Shown: positions 35,901 through 43,274 of the stretch, piece by piece
Layout: each line of letters opens with the position of its first letter
Position numbering within the stretch: the first letter of the stretch is position 1
NCBI RefSeq assembly: GCF_001426745.1
Contig: NZ_LMFI01000011.1
Span: forward strand, 188,795-252,794
From: Nocardioides sp. Root140
GTDB lineage: Bacteria > Actinomycetota > Actinomycetes > Propionibacteriales > Nocardioidaceae
DNA: 64,000 bases
Direction of reading: 5' to 3'
Program-made: the position numbers and the translations under genes
The notes under the pieces: generated by a model
Told to the model about the DNA's origin: nothing
Seen by the model: the letters and a program-made list of their open reading frames with translations, nothing else
Database searches by the model: none

Positions 35901-36735
35901 CTCCTGGACCTTCGGCGTCATCGAGTCGTCGTTCACCCAGGTGCGCGCCGGCCACGAGGTGCGCGGCTACCCGGCGCTGGTCGACGAGGGTTCGACCGTG
36001 GGCCTGCAGGTCTTCGGCTCCGCTGACGAGCAGGAGGCCCGGCACCGCCTCGCCGTACGCCGCCTGTTGCTGCTCGGCACCCCGTCGCCGGTCAAGGAGA
36101 TCCTCGATTCGCTGGGCAATGCCGAGAAGCTGGCACTGGCCGGGTCGCCGTACCCGAACGTCACCGAGCTGCTCGAGGACTGCCGCGCGGCCGTGCTGCA
36201 GCAGGCCATCGACGCCCGACCCCCGGTTCGCACACCGGAGGAGTACGCCGCCCTCGCCGCGGTCGTGGCGACGGACCTGCCCGCCCACGTGCGTGGCGTC
36301 ATGCACGACGTGTTCCGGGTGCTGGAGGCGTGGCGGCGCACCGACAAGACGCTCAGCGGCCGGGCCGACATGTCCACGCTCTCCGCGATCACGGACATGC
36401 GGGCCCAGCTCGACCGGCTGGTGCACCGGGGCTTCGTCGCCGACGCCGGGCTGCCGCAGCTGCGTGAGCTGCCGCGCTACCTCGCCGCGATCGACGTACG
36501 ACGGGAGCGGCTCGACTCGCAGGTCGCCAAGGACCGGCAGGTGATGGACCAGATGAGCGAGCTGCAGAACGCGTGGCTGCACCGCGTGGAGGCGTTGCCC
36601 CAGGGGCGCCCGCCGGGTGCTGCGCTGCGCAAGGTGCGCTGGATGCTGGAGGAGTACCGCGTCTCGCTGTGGGCGCAGCACCTCGGCACCGCGCAGACCG
36701 TCAGCGACGCCCGGATCCGCAAGGCCCTCGGCTGA
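32905..36735 (+). CDS. hrpA: ATP-dependent RNA helicase HrpA
   Basis: 1276 residues, close to the E. coli HrpA length. DEAH-box motifs in order: GETGSGKTTQ (I), TQPRRIAARSVAERIA (Ia), DEAHERS (II), SATID (III), NVAETSLTVPGI (V) and QRSGRCGR (VI); then HA2/OB domains and the long HrpA-specific C-terminus. It remodels RNA or ribosomal complexes. Residues about 186-202, just after motif III (AKHFG) and before APIIEVSGRTYPV, are an insertion encoded by a 37-bp palindromic repeat; E. coli HrpA lacks it. The start has a weak ribosome site, and a GTG 12 bp downstream is an alternative. Confidence 0.95.
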   Translation: MVDVVQPDLKITYPDLPVSDRREDIAAAIRDHQVVIVAGETGSGKTTQLPKICLELGRGLGGREGKLIGHTQPRRIAARSVAERIAEELGTELGDVIGYQVRFTDRTSRDSRVKLMTDGILLAELQRDRKLLKYDTLIIDEAHERSLNIDFILGYLKRLLPKRPDLKLIITSATIDPERFAKHFGLDSGGRVASASERIETPAPIIEVSGRTYPVEVRYRPLIQAGTTDEDGVDDEGEVVVRDQTEAIVEAVKELSAEGPGDILVFLPGEREIRDTADVLGDLNLRDRLEVVPLYSRLSSAEQHRVFEAPRSGRGRRVVLATNVAETSLTVPGIRYVVDSGVARISRFSVRTKVQRLPIEAISQASANQRSGRCGRVAAGVAIRLYSEEDFEARPEFTEPEILRTNLASVILQMTSLGLGEVGRFPFVEPPDKRNVQAGTQLLEELGAVTGPKLTRLGGRLARLPIDPRLGRMILEAERLGCVREVVVIAAALSLQDPRERPADLQAQADQQHARFKDPESDFMSWLNLWRYLKKQQKDLSSSAFRRMCKKEFLNYLRVREWQDFESQLRQVCKEMRVEAGQPADEPDSDGIHQALLSGLLSHIGALEERDTKSSAGRRPMREYLGARGARFAIFPGSGLARKNPQFLMAAELVETSRLWARQNAAINPEWAERLGAHLVKRNYSEPHWSAKRAAVMARERVLLYGVPLVADRLINYGNVDRELARELFIRHALVYGEWSTHHKFYAKNLALLKEAEELEHRARRRDIVVDEHTLFDFYDARIGADVVSGAHFDTWWKKERQRNGNLLTFDPRMLTHDTADEVQADDYPELWHAEGLTFDIGYHFEPGSVDDGLTIDVPVATLNRVEADQFSWNVPGLREELVTALIRSLPKNLRVNFVPAPNKAREFLAAVPAGDEPLLEALERWFRATTGVVVPRDAWDWDKVPEHLRPTFRVVDESGREQARGKDLEALKEPLRPKFAAAMAEVAADSGITVTGQTSWTFGVIESSFTQVRAGHEVRGYPALVDEGSTVGLQVFGSADEQEARHRLAVRRLLLLGTPSPVKEILDSLGNAEKLALAGSPYPNVTELLEDCRAAVLQQAIDARPPVRTPEEYAALAAVVATDLPAHVRGVMHDVFRVLEAWRRTDKTLSGRADMSTLSAITDMRAQLDRLVHRGFVADAGLPQLRELPRYLAAIDVRRERLDSQVAKDRQVMDQMSELQNAWLHRVEALPQGRPPGAALRKVRWMLEEYRVSLWAQHLGTAQTVSDARIRKALG
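33471..33507. repeat. Dispersed palindromic repeat, copy 3 (inside hrpA)
   Basis: 37 bp beginning TGGTCGAGTAGCGAGCGCCA and ending GCGTATCGAGACC. Translated in hrpA as part of GGRVASASERIETP, in a different frame from the copies at 1499 and 50300. The reading frame of hrpA is kept. Confidence 0.8.
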
Positions 36736-36766
36736 ACCCCGCCCTGCCCCAAGTAACGCGGGGTTA

Positions 36767-36806
36767 TGGTCGCTCCACACGCGTTGTGACGCGGCGGAAG
36801 CGACCA
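36767..36806 (+). terminator. Imperfect hairpin downstream of hrpA
   Basis: TGGTCGCT (36767-36774) pairs with AGCGACCA (36799-36806); weaker pairing continues inward between CACGCG and CGCGGCG-like sequence. It lies 32 bp after the hrpA stop and before the -10-like box of the next gene. Confidence 0.5.
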
Positions 36807-36862
36807 CAGCACCGCACAAGTGCCGGCCCGCCGGCTTCGCGGCCCGTGGGTAATGTGGTCGG

Positions 36863-37450
36863 GTGACTGAACGCCCGCACCATCGCCCGACCATGCAGAC
36901 CTCCGACTTCTTCGACGGCATGGTCGGCGGCACTGATCCGGCGCTGGTCTCCGAGGCGGCCGACCGCGCCGCGTTCCTGCTCGTGCGAGGTGCCCGGGAC
37001 AGCGACGACCGCGAGGTGGCGCAGCGCCTGTTGCGGCTGGCCGAGACCGAAGGACTCGAGACGCTGGCCGACCTGTGGGCCGGTGCGCCGTCCGACTCGC
37101 TGGCGGGGTGCCTCTGGCGTCTCTACGTCTTGCGGGCCTGGGTGCACGCCTCGCCGCAGCTGGCGTCGTCCCAGTTCGAGGCCGGACGCGCCGCCGCCCA
37201 GGTCGCCCGCGTCGTGGCCGGGGTCGCCGACCCGCCCGGGCCCGACCAGGTCCGCACGATGATCGACACCGTGCTGACCGGCATCTCCGAGAGCGCTTTC
37301 GCCGACGTGCTCCTGCGGGCCTCGGCCTTCGCCCGCGTGGTGGCGGTCGGTCGCGCCCACCTGCACAGTCCCGATGCGCGGCAGATGCTGGTGCTCTCCG
37401 AACAGCTCGAGACGGCCGCCCATCAGGAGCTGGCCGTCGGCCTGGCCTGA
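36863..37450 (+). CDS. Conserved-looking protein of unknown function (leaderless GTG start)
   Basis: 195 residues, not recognised. The protein is acidic and helical throughout (EAADRAAFLLVRGARDSDDREVAQ trimmed to AADRAAFLLVRGARD; LASSQFEAGRAAAQVARVV), without membrane segments or clear catalytic motifs. The GTG start has no Shine-Dalgarno but lies 6 nt after TAATGT (36851-36856), the pattern of a leaderless actinobacterial transcript. It is followed by a perfect hairpin and then a second structured element. The next gene is a PemK/MazF-like protein but 238 bp separate them, so it is unlikely to be the antitoxin. Confidence 0.75.
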   Translation: MTERPHHRPTMQTSDFFDGMVGGTDPALVSEAADRAAFLLVRGARDSDDREVAQRLLRLAETEGLETLADLWAGAPSDSLAGCLWRLYVLRAWVHASPQLASSQFEAGRAAAQVARVVAGVADPPGPDQVRTMIDTVLTGISESAFADVLLRASAFARVVAVGRAHLHSPDARQMLVLSEQLETAAHQELAVGLA

Positions 37451-37469
37451 TCGCGGCATTCCGGACAAC

Positions 37470-37508
37470 GCGGAAGATCCCGGTCATCAGGTGACTGGGA
37501 TCTTCCGC
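37470..37508 (+). terminator. Hairpin with perfect 12-bp arms
   Basis: GCGGAAGATCCC (37470-37481) pairs with GGGATCTTCCGC (37497-37508), with a 15-nt loop. It begins 20 bp after the stop of the unknown gene and is likely its terminator. Confidence 0.75.
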
Positions 37509-37529
37509 GCTGTTCACCAACGCGGTCTG

Positions 37530-37616
37530 AGTACGCCGGACCGGGAGCGCCTCACGGCGCGTGGCCGCTCTAAGCGGCTAATTTTGGGACCCGGGGCTGC
37601 CGCGGTCCGGCGTACT
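37530..37616. other. Structured element with perfect 14-bp terminal stem
   Basis: AGTACGCCGGACCG (37530-37543) pairs perfectly with CGGTCCGGCGTACT (37603-37616). The 59-nt interior contains two smaller hairpins, GCGCC/GGCGC and GCCGCT/AGCGGC, and an AT-richer stretch CTAATTTTGGG. It could be a structured RNA leader, a small non-autonomous element or an extended terminator. No protein-coding or tRNA signature is seen. Confidence 0.55.
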
Positions 37617-37652
37617 TCGGCAATTGTAATCGCCGCACCAACCATCCGCGGC

Positions 37653-37681
37653 AACTTCGCCGGTTACCGGGAAGTTAGGGT
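37653..37681 (+). promoter_or_regulatory. Palindromic operator overlapping promoter of the PemK-like gene
   Basis: The 24-bp near-palindrome AACTTC-G-CCGG-TTA-CCGG-G-AAGTT (37653-37676) fills the promoter spacer and its last T is the first base of the -10 box TAGGGT (37676-37681). The ATG follows after 7 nt, implying a leaderless transcript. The layout suits repression at the promoter, by the gene product itself or another regulator. Confidence 0.55.
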
Positions 37682-37688
37682 CGCTCGC

Positions 37689-38075
37689 ATGGACGCGACG
37701 TACGCACCGATCGAGAACGGCGAGCCGGATCCGGGCGAAGTGGTGTGGGCCTGGGTTCCCTACGAGGAGGACGCCAGCCAGGGCAAGGACCGTCCGGTCG
37801 TGCTGCTCGGCAAGGACGGCGACACGTGGCTGGCCCTGCAGCTCACCTCGAAGGACCACGACCGCGACGAGGTCCAGGAGGCCGAGGAGGGTCGGTTCTG
37901 GATGGACGTCGGCACCGGCGGCTGGGACCGCGAGGGCCGGCCGAGCGAGGTGCGCCTCAACCGTCTCCTGCGGCTTCCCGACAGCGGCCTCCGTCGCGAG
38001 GGTGCCGCCCTCGACCGCGAGGTCTTCGAGCGGGTCGTCGAAGGCGCACGGGCCCACGGCACACTCGACGGGTAG
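37689..38075 (+). CDS. PemK/MazF-family protein (orphan toxin-like)
   Basis: 128 residues with the PemK/MazF beta-barrel signature: GEVVWAWVPYEEDASQGKDRPVVLLG (key part GKDRPVVLLG near 32-41), ALQLTSKDHD and the C-terminal SEVRLNRLLRLP. MazF family members are sequence-specific mRNA endoribonucleases normally paired with a small antitoxin. No antitoxin-sized gene sits immediately upstream; the space holds two hairpin elements and a palindromic operator. The downstream aldo-keto reductase begins 11 bp later. Either a solitary, mild housekeeping RNase or a toxin controlled in trans. Confidence 0.82.
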   Translation: MDATYAPIENGEPDPGEVVWAWVPYEEDASQGKDRPVVLLGKDGDTWLALQLTSKDHDRDEVQEAEEGRFWMDVGTGGWDREGRPSEVRLNRLLRLPDSGLRREGAALDREVFERVVEGARAHGTLDG

Positions 38076-38086
38076 CGTCTGGAGGC

Positions 38087-38950
38087 ATGCAGACACGACA
38101 GCTGGGTGACCGCTCCGTCAGTGCCATCGGACTGGGCGGGATGCCGCTGTCCCGCGTCCGCTTCGCCACCGGTGAGCTGCCGCCGCGCGACGAGGCGATC
38201 GCGACCGTGCACGCGGCGCTCGAGGTCGGCGTGACGTTCATCGACACCGCCGACTGCTACGCGCCCGACGGCCCCGGGCTGGGCCACAACGAGGAGCTGA
38301 TCGCCGAGGCGTTGCGCGCCGCCGGCTCACCCGACGTACTCATCGCCACCAAGGGCGGCATCCGTCGCGACGGTGCCGACTGGCCGGTCGACGGGCGTCC
38401 CGAATGGATCCGCGAGGCCGTGCAGGGCTCGCTCAAGCGGCTCGGCGTCGAGTCGATCGACCTCTACCAGCACCACCGCCCCGACCCGGCGGTGCCGTAC
38501 GCCGAGACCATCGGCGCCTTCAAGGAGTTGTACGACGACGGGCTGGTGCAGCGCGTCGGGCTGTCCAACGCCGACCCCGACCAGATCAGGGAGGCGCACG
38601 GCATCCTCGGTGACGCGCTGGTCAGCGTGCAGAACCAGTTCAGCCCCAGCTTCCGCAGCAGCGAGCCGGAGCTGGAGCTCTGCGAGGAGCTCGGGCTGGC
38701 GTTCCTGCCGTGGAGCCCGATGGGCGGCATGCGCCACGCGGCCGACCTGGCCGACGACTTCAAGGCCTTCGCCGAGGTGGGGGAGGCCCACGGCGTGAGC
38801 CCGCAGCAGGCCTGCATCGCCTGGCTGCTGGCCCGCTCGCCGAGCATCATCCCGATCCCCGGGGCCAGCCGCCCCGCGTCGATCCGCGACACGGCGGAGG
38901 CCACCCACCTCGAGCTCAGCGCCGACGAGCTGGCCCGCCTGAACGCCTGA
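38087..38950 (+). CDS. Aldo-keto reductase
   Basis: 287 residues. AKR TIM-barrel catalytic residues are visible: Asp53 and Tyr58 in FIDTADCYAPDG, Lys89 in LIATKGG, and His near 129 in DLYQHHRPDP. NADPH-site sequences IPIPGASRPASI are at the C-terminus. It reduces aldehydes or ketones with NADPH. The ATG has a GGAGG Shine-Dalgarno 2 bp upstream, very close. It lies 11 bp after the PemK-like gene, so may share its transcript. The convergent lipoprotein gene ends 14 bp away. Confidence 0.9.
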   Translation: MQTRQLGDRSVSAIGLGGMPLSRVRFATGELPPRDEAIATVHAALEVGVTFIDTADCYAPDGPGLGHNEELIAEALRAAGSPDVLIATKGGIRRDGADWPVDGRPEWIREAVQGSLKRLGVESIDLYQHHRPDPAVPYAETIGAFKELYDDGLVQRVGLSNADPDQIREAHGILGDALVSVQNQFSPSFRSSEPELELCEELGLAFLPWSPMGGMRHAADLADDFKAFAEVGEAHGVSPQQACIAWLLARSPSIIPIPGASRPASIRDTAEATHLELSADELARLNA

Positions 38951-38964
38951 CCCGCTCGTGGACG

Positions 38965-39750
38965 TCAGCCGAGCTTCTCCGCGACCGCGCGGGCGGCCTG
39001 CTGGGCCGGCTCCTGGCCGGGCTCGTAGTTGTAGTCCTGGCCCTGGTTGTCGATCAGCACGATCGAGAGGCGTGAGCCGACCCGGTTCACCGCGACGCCG
39101 TTGAAGTGGTGGTCCTGGGCGTCCTTCTGACCGAACTGGAGCAGGTAGGTGAACGACTTGCCGGCCGACACCTGCGCGGCCTGCAGCGGGTTGACCTGCT
39201 CGACGTCGGCGTTCAGCTGGGCGGCGCAGTCACGGTGCCACCCGCGTAGCACCTGCTCCACCCGCCAGGCCGACTTGTCGTCGGCGAAGGTGGCGATCAG
39301 CTGGGCGGCGCGCTGGTTGCCGTCGGCCTCGAAGGTGCGGATCCAGGCCTCGTCGGCACCCGAGTCGACCAGCGAGAACTTCGCGCAGTCGCCGAACGGG
39401 TCACTGCCTTCGGGCTTCGTGCCGGCATCGGTCCAGACGGTGATGTCGTTGAGCCCGGGCATCTCGTCGGCGGTGAGGAACAGGTCGTCGACGGGAGAGG
39501 TCACCGGAGCCTCGGTCGTCGTACTCGGTGCGGACGACGCACTCGACGAGCTCGGAGGTGGGGAGGTCTCGGTCTCGGTCTCGGTCGGGGCACTCTCACT
39601 GGGCACGTCGGAGGCCTCGGCCGATGCGGTGTCGGAGGGATCCGCACCCGACGTGTCGTCGGGGCCCGATTCGCTGCCGCAGGCGGTCAGCACCAGCGCG
39701 GCGAAGAGACCGACTGCCATGCGCAAGAAGGGACGGGGAAGGGTTGCCAT
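38965..39750 (-). CDS. Putative lipoprotein of unknown function
   Basis: 261 residues. Lipoprotein signal sequence with lipobox LTAC (Cys near residue 24) is followed by a Ser/Thr/Glu/Pro-rich linker to about residue 90 and a globular domain (FLTADEMPGLNDITVW, FGDCAKFSL, LRGWHRDCAAQL) with two Cys likely disulfide-linked. The fold resembles sensor-type PknH-like extracellular domains of actinobacteria, which is only an impression. Divergent from the solute-binding protein across a palindrome-containing spacer. Confidence 0.75.
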   Translation of the reverse strand: MATLPRPFLRMAVGLFAALVLTACGSESGPDDTSGADPSDTASAEASDVPSESAPTETETETSPPPSSSSASSAPSTTTEAPVTSPVDDLFLTADEMPGLNDITVWTDAGTKPEGSDPFGDCAKFSLVDSGADEAWIRTFEADGNQRAAQLIATFADDKSAWRVEQVLRGWHRDCAAQLNADVEQVNPLQAAQVSAGKSFTYLLQFGQKDAQDHHFNGVAVNRVGSRLSIVLIDNQGQDYNYEPGQEPAQQAARAVAEKLG

Positions 39751-39799
39751 GCGGTCAGCGTAGGGGTGATTGCGTGTGCTGCAGGTCGACGCTTCGGTG

Positions 39800-39822
39800 T
39801 GTCCCGATATCGTGTCGGGACA
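39800..39822. promoter_or_regulatory. Palindromic operator candidate
   Basis: TGTCCCGA TATCGTG TCGGGACA: perfect 8-bp arms around a 7-bp centre, midway between two divergent lipoprotein genes, about 28 bp upstream of the GTG of the solute-binding protein. Likely bound by a dimeric regulator encoded elsewhere. Confidence 0.55.
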
Positions 39823-39850
39823 TGATGCAGCGAGGAAAGGGCGTTCGGGC

Positions 39851-41182
39851 GTGAAGACTCGTGCGGCAATGGTGTGTGGAGCGGTTCTGTTGGCGATGCT
39901 GGCGGGAGCGTGCGACACCGAGACGGGTGAGCCCCAGCAGGACCCGGTCGGGACCGTGAAGAACCCGGTCAAGCTGAGCTTCATGGCCTATGGAGCCGAC
40001 GAAGAGGTCGAGGCGATGCAGTCGACCGTCGACCAGTTCAACGTCGACCACCCGACCATGAAGGTGACCCTGCAGCACGCCGCGGACGCCGACGAGGTCA
40101 TCGACCGACTCAACGCGAAGAACCCTCCGGACGTCTACCTGCTCTCCCAGCGAGACCTGGCCGAGGTGGCCAAGCAGGGCCTCAACCAGCCCCTCGAGGA
40201 GCTGCTCGACTCGCGCGGCGTCGACTTCGGCGACTACTACAAGCGCGACGCGATCGACTCGTTCTCCCTCGACAGTCGCCTGCAGTGCATGCCGTACGGC
40301 GTCTCGCCGATGGTCATCTACTACAACACCAACCTGATCGACTGGGATGCGATGAAGGAGCAGGGCCTCGACTCCCCGGCCTCGCACGCCGCCTGGACCC
40401 TCGACCAGTTCAACGCCGCGGCCGAGTTCGCCGCCAGCCGCCCCGGCGCGAAGGGTGTCTACATCGACCCGACGCTCGAGGGCCTGGCCCCGTTCGTCTA
40501 CTCCGGTGACGGCCAGCTGTTCGACGACCCGGCCGACCCCACCACGCTGACCCTCTCCGACGACGCGAGCCGTGACGCGCTGTCGCGCACGCTGCGGGTG
40601 CTGCGCCCGTCGAAGGTGAACCTGACCCCGCGCCAGCTGCGCAAGGAGTCGGCGCTCGACCGCTTCAAGACCGGCAAGCTCGGCATGATCGCCGGCTACC
40701 GCAACATGGTGCCCGAGCTGCGCAAGACGCCGAGCCTCAGCTTCGACGTGATGCCGATGCCGGTGCTCGACAGCCAGACCACGGTGGGCGATGTGAGCGG
40801 TCTCTGCATCAGCGCTGAACCCTCCAGCGTCTCCGCGGCGGCCGACTTCATCGTCGACATCATCTCGACCGAGGCGGTCGAGCGGGTCGCCGAGGCCGGC
40901 TACCTCGTGCCGTCGAACAACGAGGTCGCCGAGGGCGAGGCGTTCCTCCAGCCCGACCAGCTGCCGGCCCACGCCGCGGTCTTCAACCAGACCGTCCGCA
41001 ACATCGTCCAGCCGCCGCTGCTCGACTCGTGGGACGACCTCGAAGAGGCCGTGCACGCCCCGATCTACAAGCTGTTCTTCAACCGGGTGCTCAACCTCGA
41101 GGAGCTGACCGAGGCGATCGACGAGGCCTCCAAGTCGATCCTGGAGAACCAGGACGAACCCTCCGAGACCGCCACCAACTGA
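39851..41182 (+). CDS. Extracellular solute-binding lipoprotein (ABC family 1), no transporter adjacent
   Basis: 443 residues. A hydrophobic signal (MVCGAVLLAMLAGAC) gives a somewhat non-canonical lipobox ending GAC. The mature part is a family 1 sugar-type binding protein: VKLSFMAYGADEEVEAMQ, PPDVYLLSQRDLAEVAKQG, MPYGVSPMVIYYNTNLID, and SAAADFIVDI near the end. The GTG start follows GGAAAGGG. No permease or ATPase gene is nearby, so it must work with a remote transporter or serve another role. A hairpin array separates it from the convergent RNase D gene. Confidence 0.87.
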   Translation: MKTRAAMVCGAVLLAMLAGACDTETGEPQQDPVGTVKNPVKLSFMAYGADEEVEAMQSTVDQFNVDHPTMKVTLQHAADADEVIDRLNAKNPPDVYLLSQRDLAEVAKQGLNQPLEELLDSRGVDFGDYYKRDAIDSFSLDSRLQCMPYGVSPMVIYYNTNLIDWDAMKEQGLDSPASHAAWTLDQFNAAAEFAASRPGAKGVYIDPTLEGLAPFVYSGDGQLFDDPADPTTLTLSDDASRDALSRTLRVLRPSKVNLTPRQLRKESALDRFKTGKLGMIAGYRNMVPELRKTPSLSFDVMPMPVLDSQTTVGDVSGLCISAEPSSVSAAADFIVDIISTEAVERVAEAGYLVPSNNEVAEGEAFLQPDQLPAHAAVFNQTVRNIVQPPLLDSWDDLEEAVHAPIYKLFFNRVLNLEELTEAIDEASKSILENQDEPSETATN

Positions 41183-41187
41183 CCGAC

Positions 41188-41244
41188 AGTCCCCAACGTC
41201 TGACCCCTCCCGGGAGCGATCCAGGGAGCCAGGCGTTGGGGACT
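41188..41244. terminator. Bidirectional hairpin between convergent genes
   Basis: AGTCCCCAACG (41188-41198) pairs perfectly with CGTTGGGGACT (41234-41244); an inner CTCCC/GGGAG pairing is also present. The right arm runs into the RNase D stop codon (41243-41245). The arms resemble the AGTCCCTGACGTT unit of the 8327 and 55454 arrays. Confidence 0.75.
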
Positions 41245-42580
41245 ATCCGTCGGAGGACGGGGCGTCGGATGGCGTGTCTGCGTCCTCGGGTTCCTCGTCG
41301 GCAGCCAGGATGGCGGCGGTGAGCACCGGCTCGACGAGCCCGATCTGCCACGGCCGCGCGCCGTGACCGGCGAGCTGTTCCTGCACGGCCTGCGCCAGCG
41401 CAGCCGGCTCGCGGGTCCCTGGCGGGGTCCAGAGCACGCGTCGCAGCGTGTCGGGGGTGAGCAGGTTCTCCACCGGCAGGTTGTTGGTCTCCGCCAGCGT
41501 GGCCATCCCGGCGCGTGCCGCGGTGAGCCGGCGTGCGGCCACCGGGTCCTTGTCGATCCAGGTGCGCGGCACCGGCGGCCCGTCGCCGCGCGGTCCGCGT
41601 TGCGGCAGCTCGCTCTCGGACAGCCCGCGGGCCTCGGCCAGCGCGGCCACCCACTGTGAGGAGTAGCGGTCGGCGCCGCGGCCGTGGAAGCCGCTGGTGC
41701 CCAGCAGGGCGGCCTTGTCGACGGGCAGTGCCAGCGCGGCGGCGATGATCGCCGAGTCGGGCAGGATGCGGCCGGGCGTGACGTCGCGCTGCTCGGCGAT
41801 GCGGTTGCGGGTCTCCCAGAGCGCGCGTACGGCGGCCAGCGCGCGACGTCCACGCACCCGGTGCAGCTGCGACGTACGGCGCCAGGGTTCGGCGCGCACG
41901 GCCGGGGTGAAGTCGAGCAGGTGGTCGAACTCCTCGCGGGCCCAGCCGGCCTTGCCCGACTCGTCGAGCTCGGAGGCCATCACGGCCCGCAGCTCGATGA
42001 GCGGCTCGACGTCGAGTGCGGCGTACTCGAGCCACGACTCGGGCAGCGGGCGCCTCGACCAGTCGGCCGCGGAGTGCTCCTTGCGCAGGTGCATGCCGAG
42101 CGTGGTCTCGACGAGGGTGGCCAGCCCGACGCGGGGGTAGCCGAGCAGTCGGCCGGCGAGCTCGGTGTCGAAGAGCGACGATGGGCGCAGGCCGACCTCG
42201 GCCAGGCAGGCGAGGTCCTGTGTGGCGGCGTGCAGGATCCACTCCACGCCCTCGAGGGCTACCTGCAGGTCGTCGAGGTTGTCGAACGCGATCGGGTCGA
42301 CCAGTGCGGTGCCCGAGCCCTCGCGCCGCAGCTGGATCAGGTAGGCGCGGGCGGAGTAGCGGTAGCCGGAGGCCCGCTCGGCGTCGATCGCCACCGGCCC
42401 GGTGCCTGCGGCGAAGCGGGCCACCACGTCGGCCAGCCCGGCGTCGGTGTCGATCACCGGAGGAAGTCCGTCACGCAGGGTCAGCAGGGGAGCCGGCTCG
42501 GGCTCCGGGGCCGCGTCGGTGGTGCCCTCCGGAGCCGCCTCGGCGGAGGCCTCGTCAGGTGTGTCGCCCGGATCGCTCAC
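41243..42580 (-). CDS. rnd: RNase D family 3'-5' exonuclease with HRDC domain
   Basis: 445 residues. The DEDD catalytic residues are Asp66 and Glu68 in VAIDAERA, Asp122 in HAATQDLACL and Asp190 in YAALDVEPLIEL (DEDDy with Tyr186). An HRDC domain follows at about 215-300 and a second helical region to the end. Roles are RNA maturation and turnover. An acidic, Pro/Ala-rich N-terminal extension of about 30 residues precedes the fold. The GTG start overlaps the DUF3000 stop by 4 bp. The DUF3000-RNase D-hemE neighbourhood is widespread in actinobacteria. Confidence 0.92.
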   Translation of the reverse strand: MSDPGDTPDEASAEAAPEGTTDAAPEPEPAPLLTLRDGLPPVIDTDAGLADVVARFAAGTGPVAIDAERASGYRYSARAYLIQLRREGSGTALVDPIAFDNLDDLQVALEGVEWILHAATQDLACLAEVGLRPSSLFDTELAGRLLGYPRVGLATLVETTLGMHLRKEHSAADWSRRPLPESWLEYAALDVEPLIELRAVMASELDESGKAGWAREEFDHLLDFTPAVRAEPWRRTSQLHRVRGRRALAAVRALWETRNRIAEQRDVTPGRILPDSAIIAAALALPVDKAALLGTSGFHGRGADRYSSQWVAALAEARGLSESELPQRGPRGDGPPVPRTWIDKDPVAARRLTAARAGMATLAETNNLPVENLLTPDTLRRVLWTPPGTREPAALAQAVQEQLAGHGARPWQIGLVEPVLTAAILAADEEPEDADTPSDAPSSDG

Positions 42581-43212
42581 TGGGCGGGACCGCGCTGGCC
42601 GCGACGGCTCGGGATGGCGGTCACTCCCTCGGGCACGGGCTCGAGCCCGACCGCCGTGCAGAGCAGCTCGCCCCACGCCTCGACGTGGGCCGAGACGTCG
42701 AAGTTGCCGTTGTCGGGACCGGCCGGCGTCCATGAGGCGCGCACCTCGAGCTGTGCGGTGGCGTCCTCGTCGGCCATCGAGCCGAAGCTCTCGGTCGCGA
42801 CGCGGGTGACGGTGCCGGAGGGGGCGAGGAACTCGGCGCCGTGGGCCTCGAGGGCCTCGGTCAGCCAGGACCAGCCGACTGCTCCGAGCATCGGGTCGGT
42901 GACCATCTCGGGGTCGATCTCGGCGCGGGCGTAGGCCACGAAGCGGAACGTGCCCGCCCAGGCGTCATTGCCGGCCGGGTCGTGCAACAAGATGATGCGC
43001 CCGGTGCCGATGTCGGCGTCGTCGACGGTGACGTCTGCGGAGAGTGCGCTGGCGTAGGGAGCGATGCGTTGGGGCGCGGGCATTGACTCACACAGCACCT
43101 CGGGACGCAGCCGGGCTGCTCGCATGCTCTCGACCGCAACCCGGAAATCCTCGGGGGGTAGGCCCGCACCCGACCCGGGGTGCGCCTCTTGACGGACCAC
43201 CATGCCCTCCAC
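42577..43212 (-). CDS. DUF3000 domain protein
   Basis: 211 residues. Actinobacteria-specific conserved protein (counterpart of M. tuberculosis Rv2680): FRVAVESMRAARLRPEVLCE, RIAPYASALSADV and GTGRIILLHDPAGNDAWAGTFRFVAYARAEID trimmed to GRIILLHDPAGNDAW. Function unknown. Starts at ATG 43212 or 43203. Coupled to RNase D by a GTGA overlap and divergent from hemE over 62 bp. Confidence 0.88.
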   Translation of the reverse strand: MEGMVVRQEAHPGSGAGLPPEDFRVAVESMRAARLRPEVLCESMPAPQRIAPYASALSADVTVDDADIGTGRIILLHDPAGNDAWAGTFRFVAYARAEIDPEMVTDPMLGAVGWSWLTEALEAHGAEFLAPSGTVTRVATESFGSMADEDATAQLEVRASWTPAGPDNGNFDVSAHVEAWGELLCTAVGLEPVPEGVTAIPSRRGQRGPAQ

Positions 43213-43274
43213 AGTAGGGCGAGTCCGAAGGGTCCGTTGTGTGCCACGCCGCCTGACCTGCGAAGATTCGCGGT

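Noticed and set aside
34015..36933. 972-codon open frame antisense to hrpA
   Set aside because: Composition is that of a high-GC shadow frame without recognisable domains; hrpA on the other strand has complete helicase motifs.
37564..37585. tRNA-like anticodon arm with CUA
   Set aside because: The hairpin could be drawn as an anticodon stem-loop, but there is no T-loop consensus and the outer stem is 14 bp, so a tRNA is not supported.
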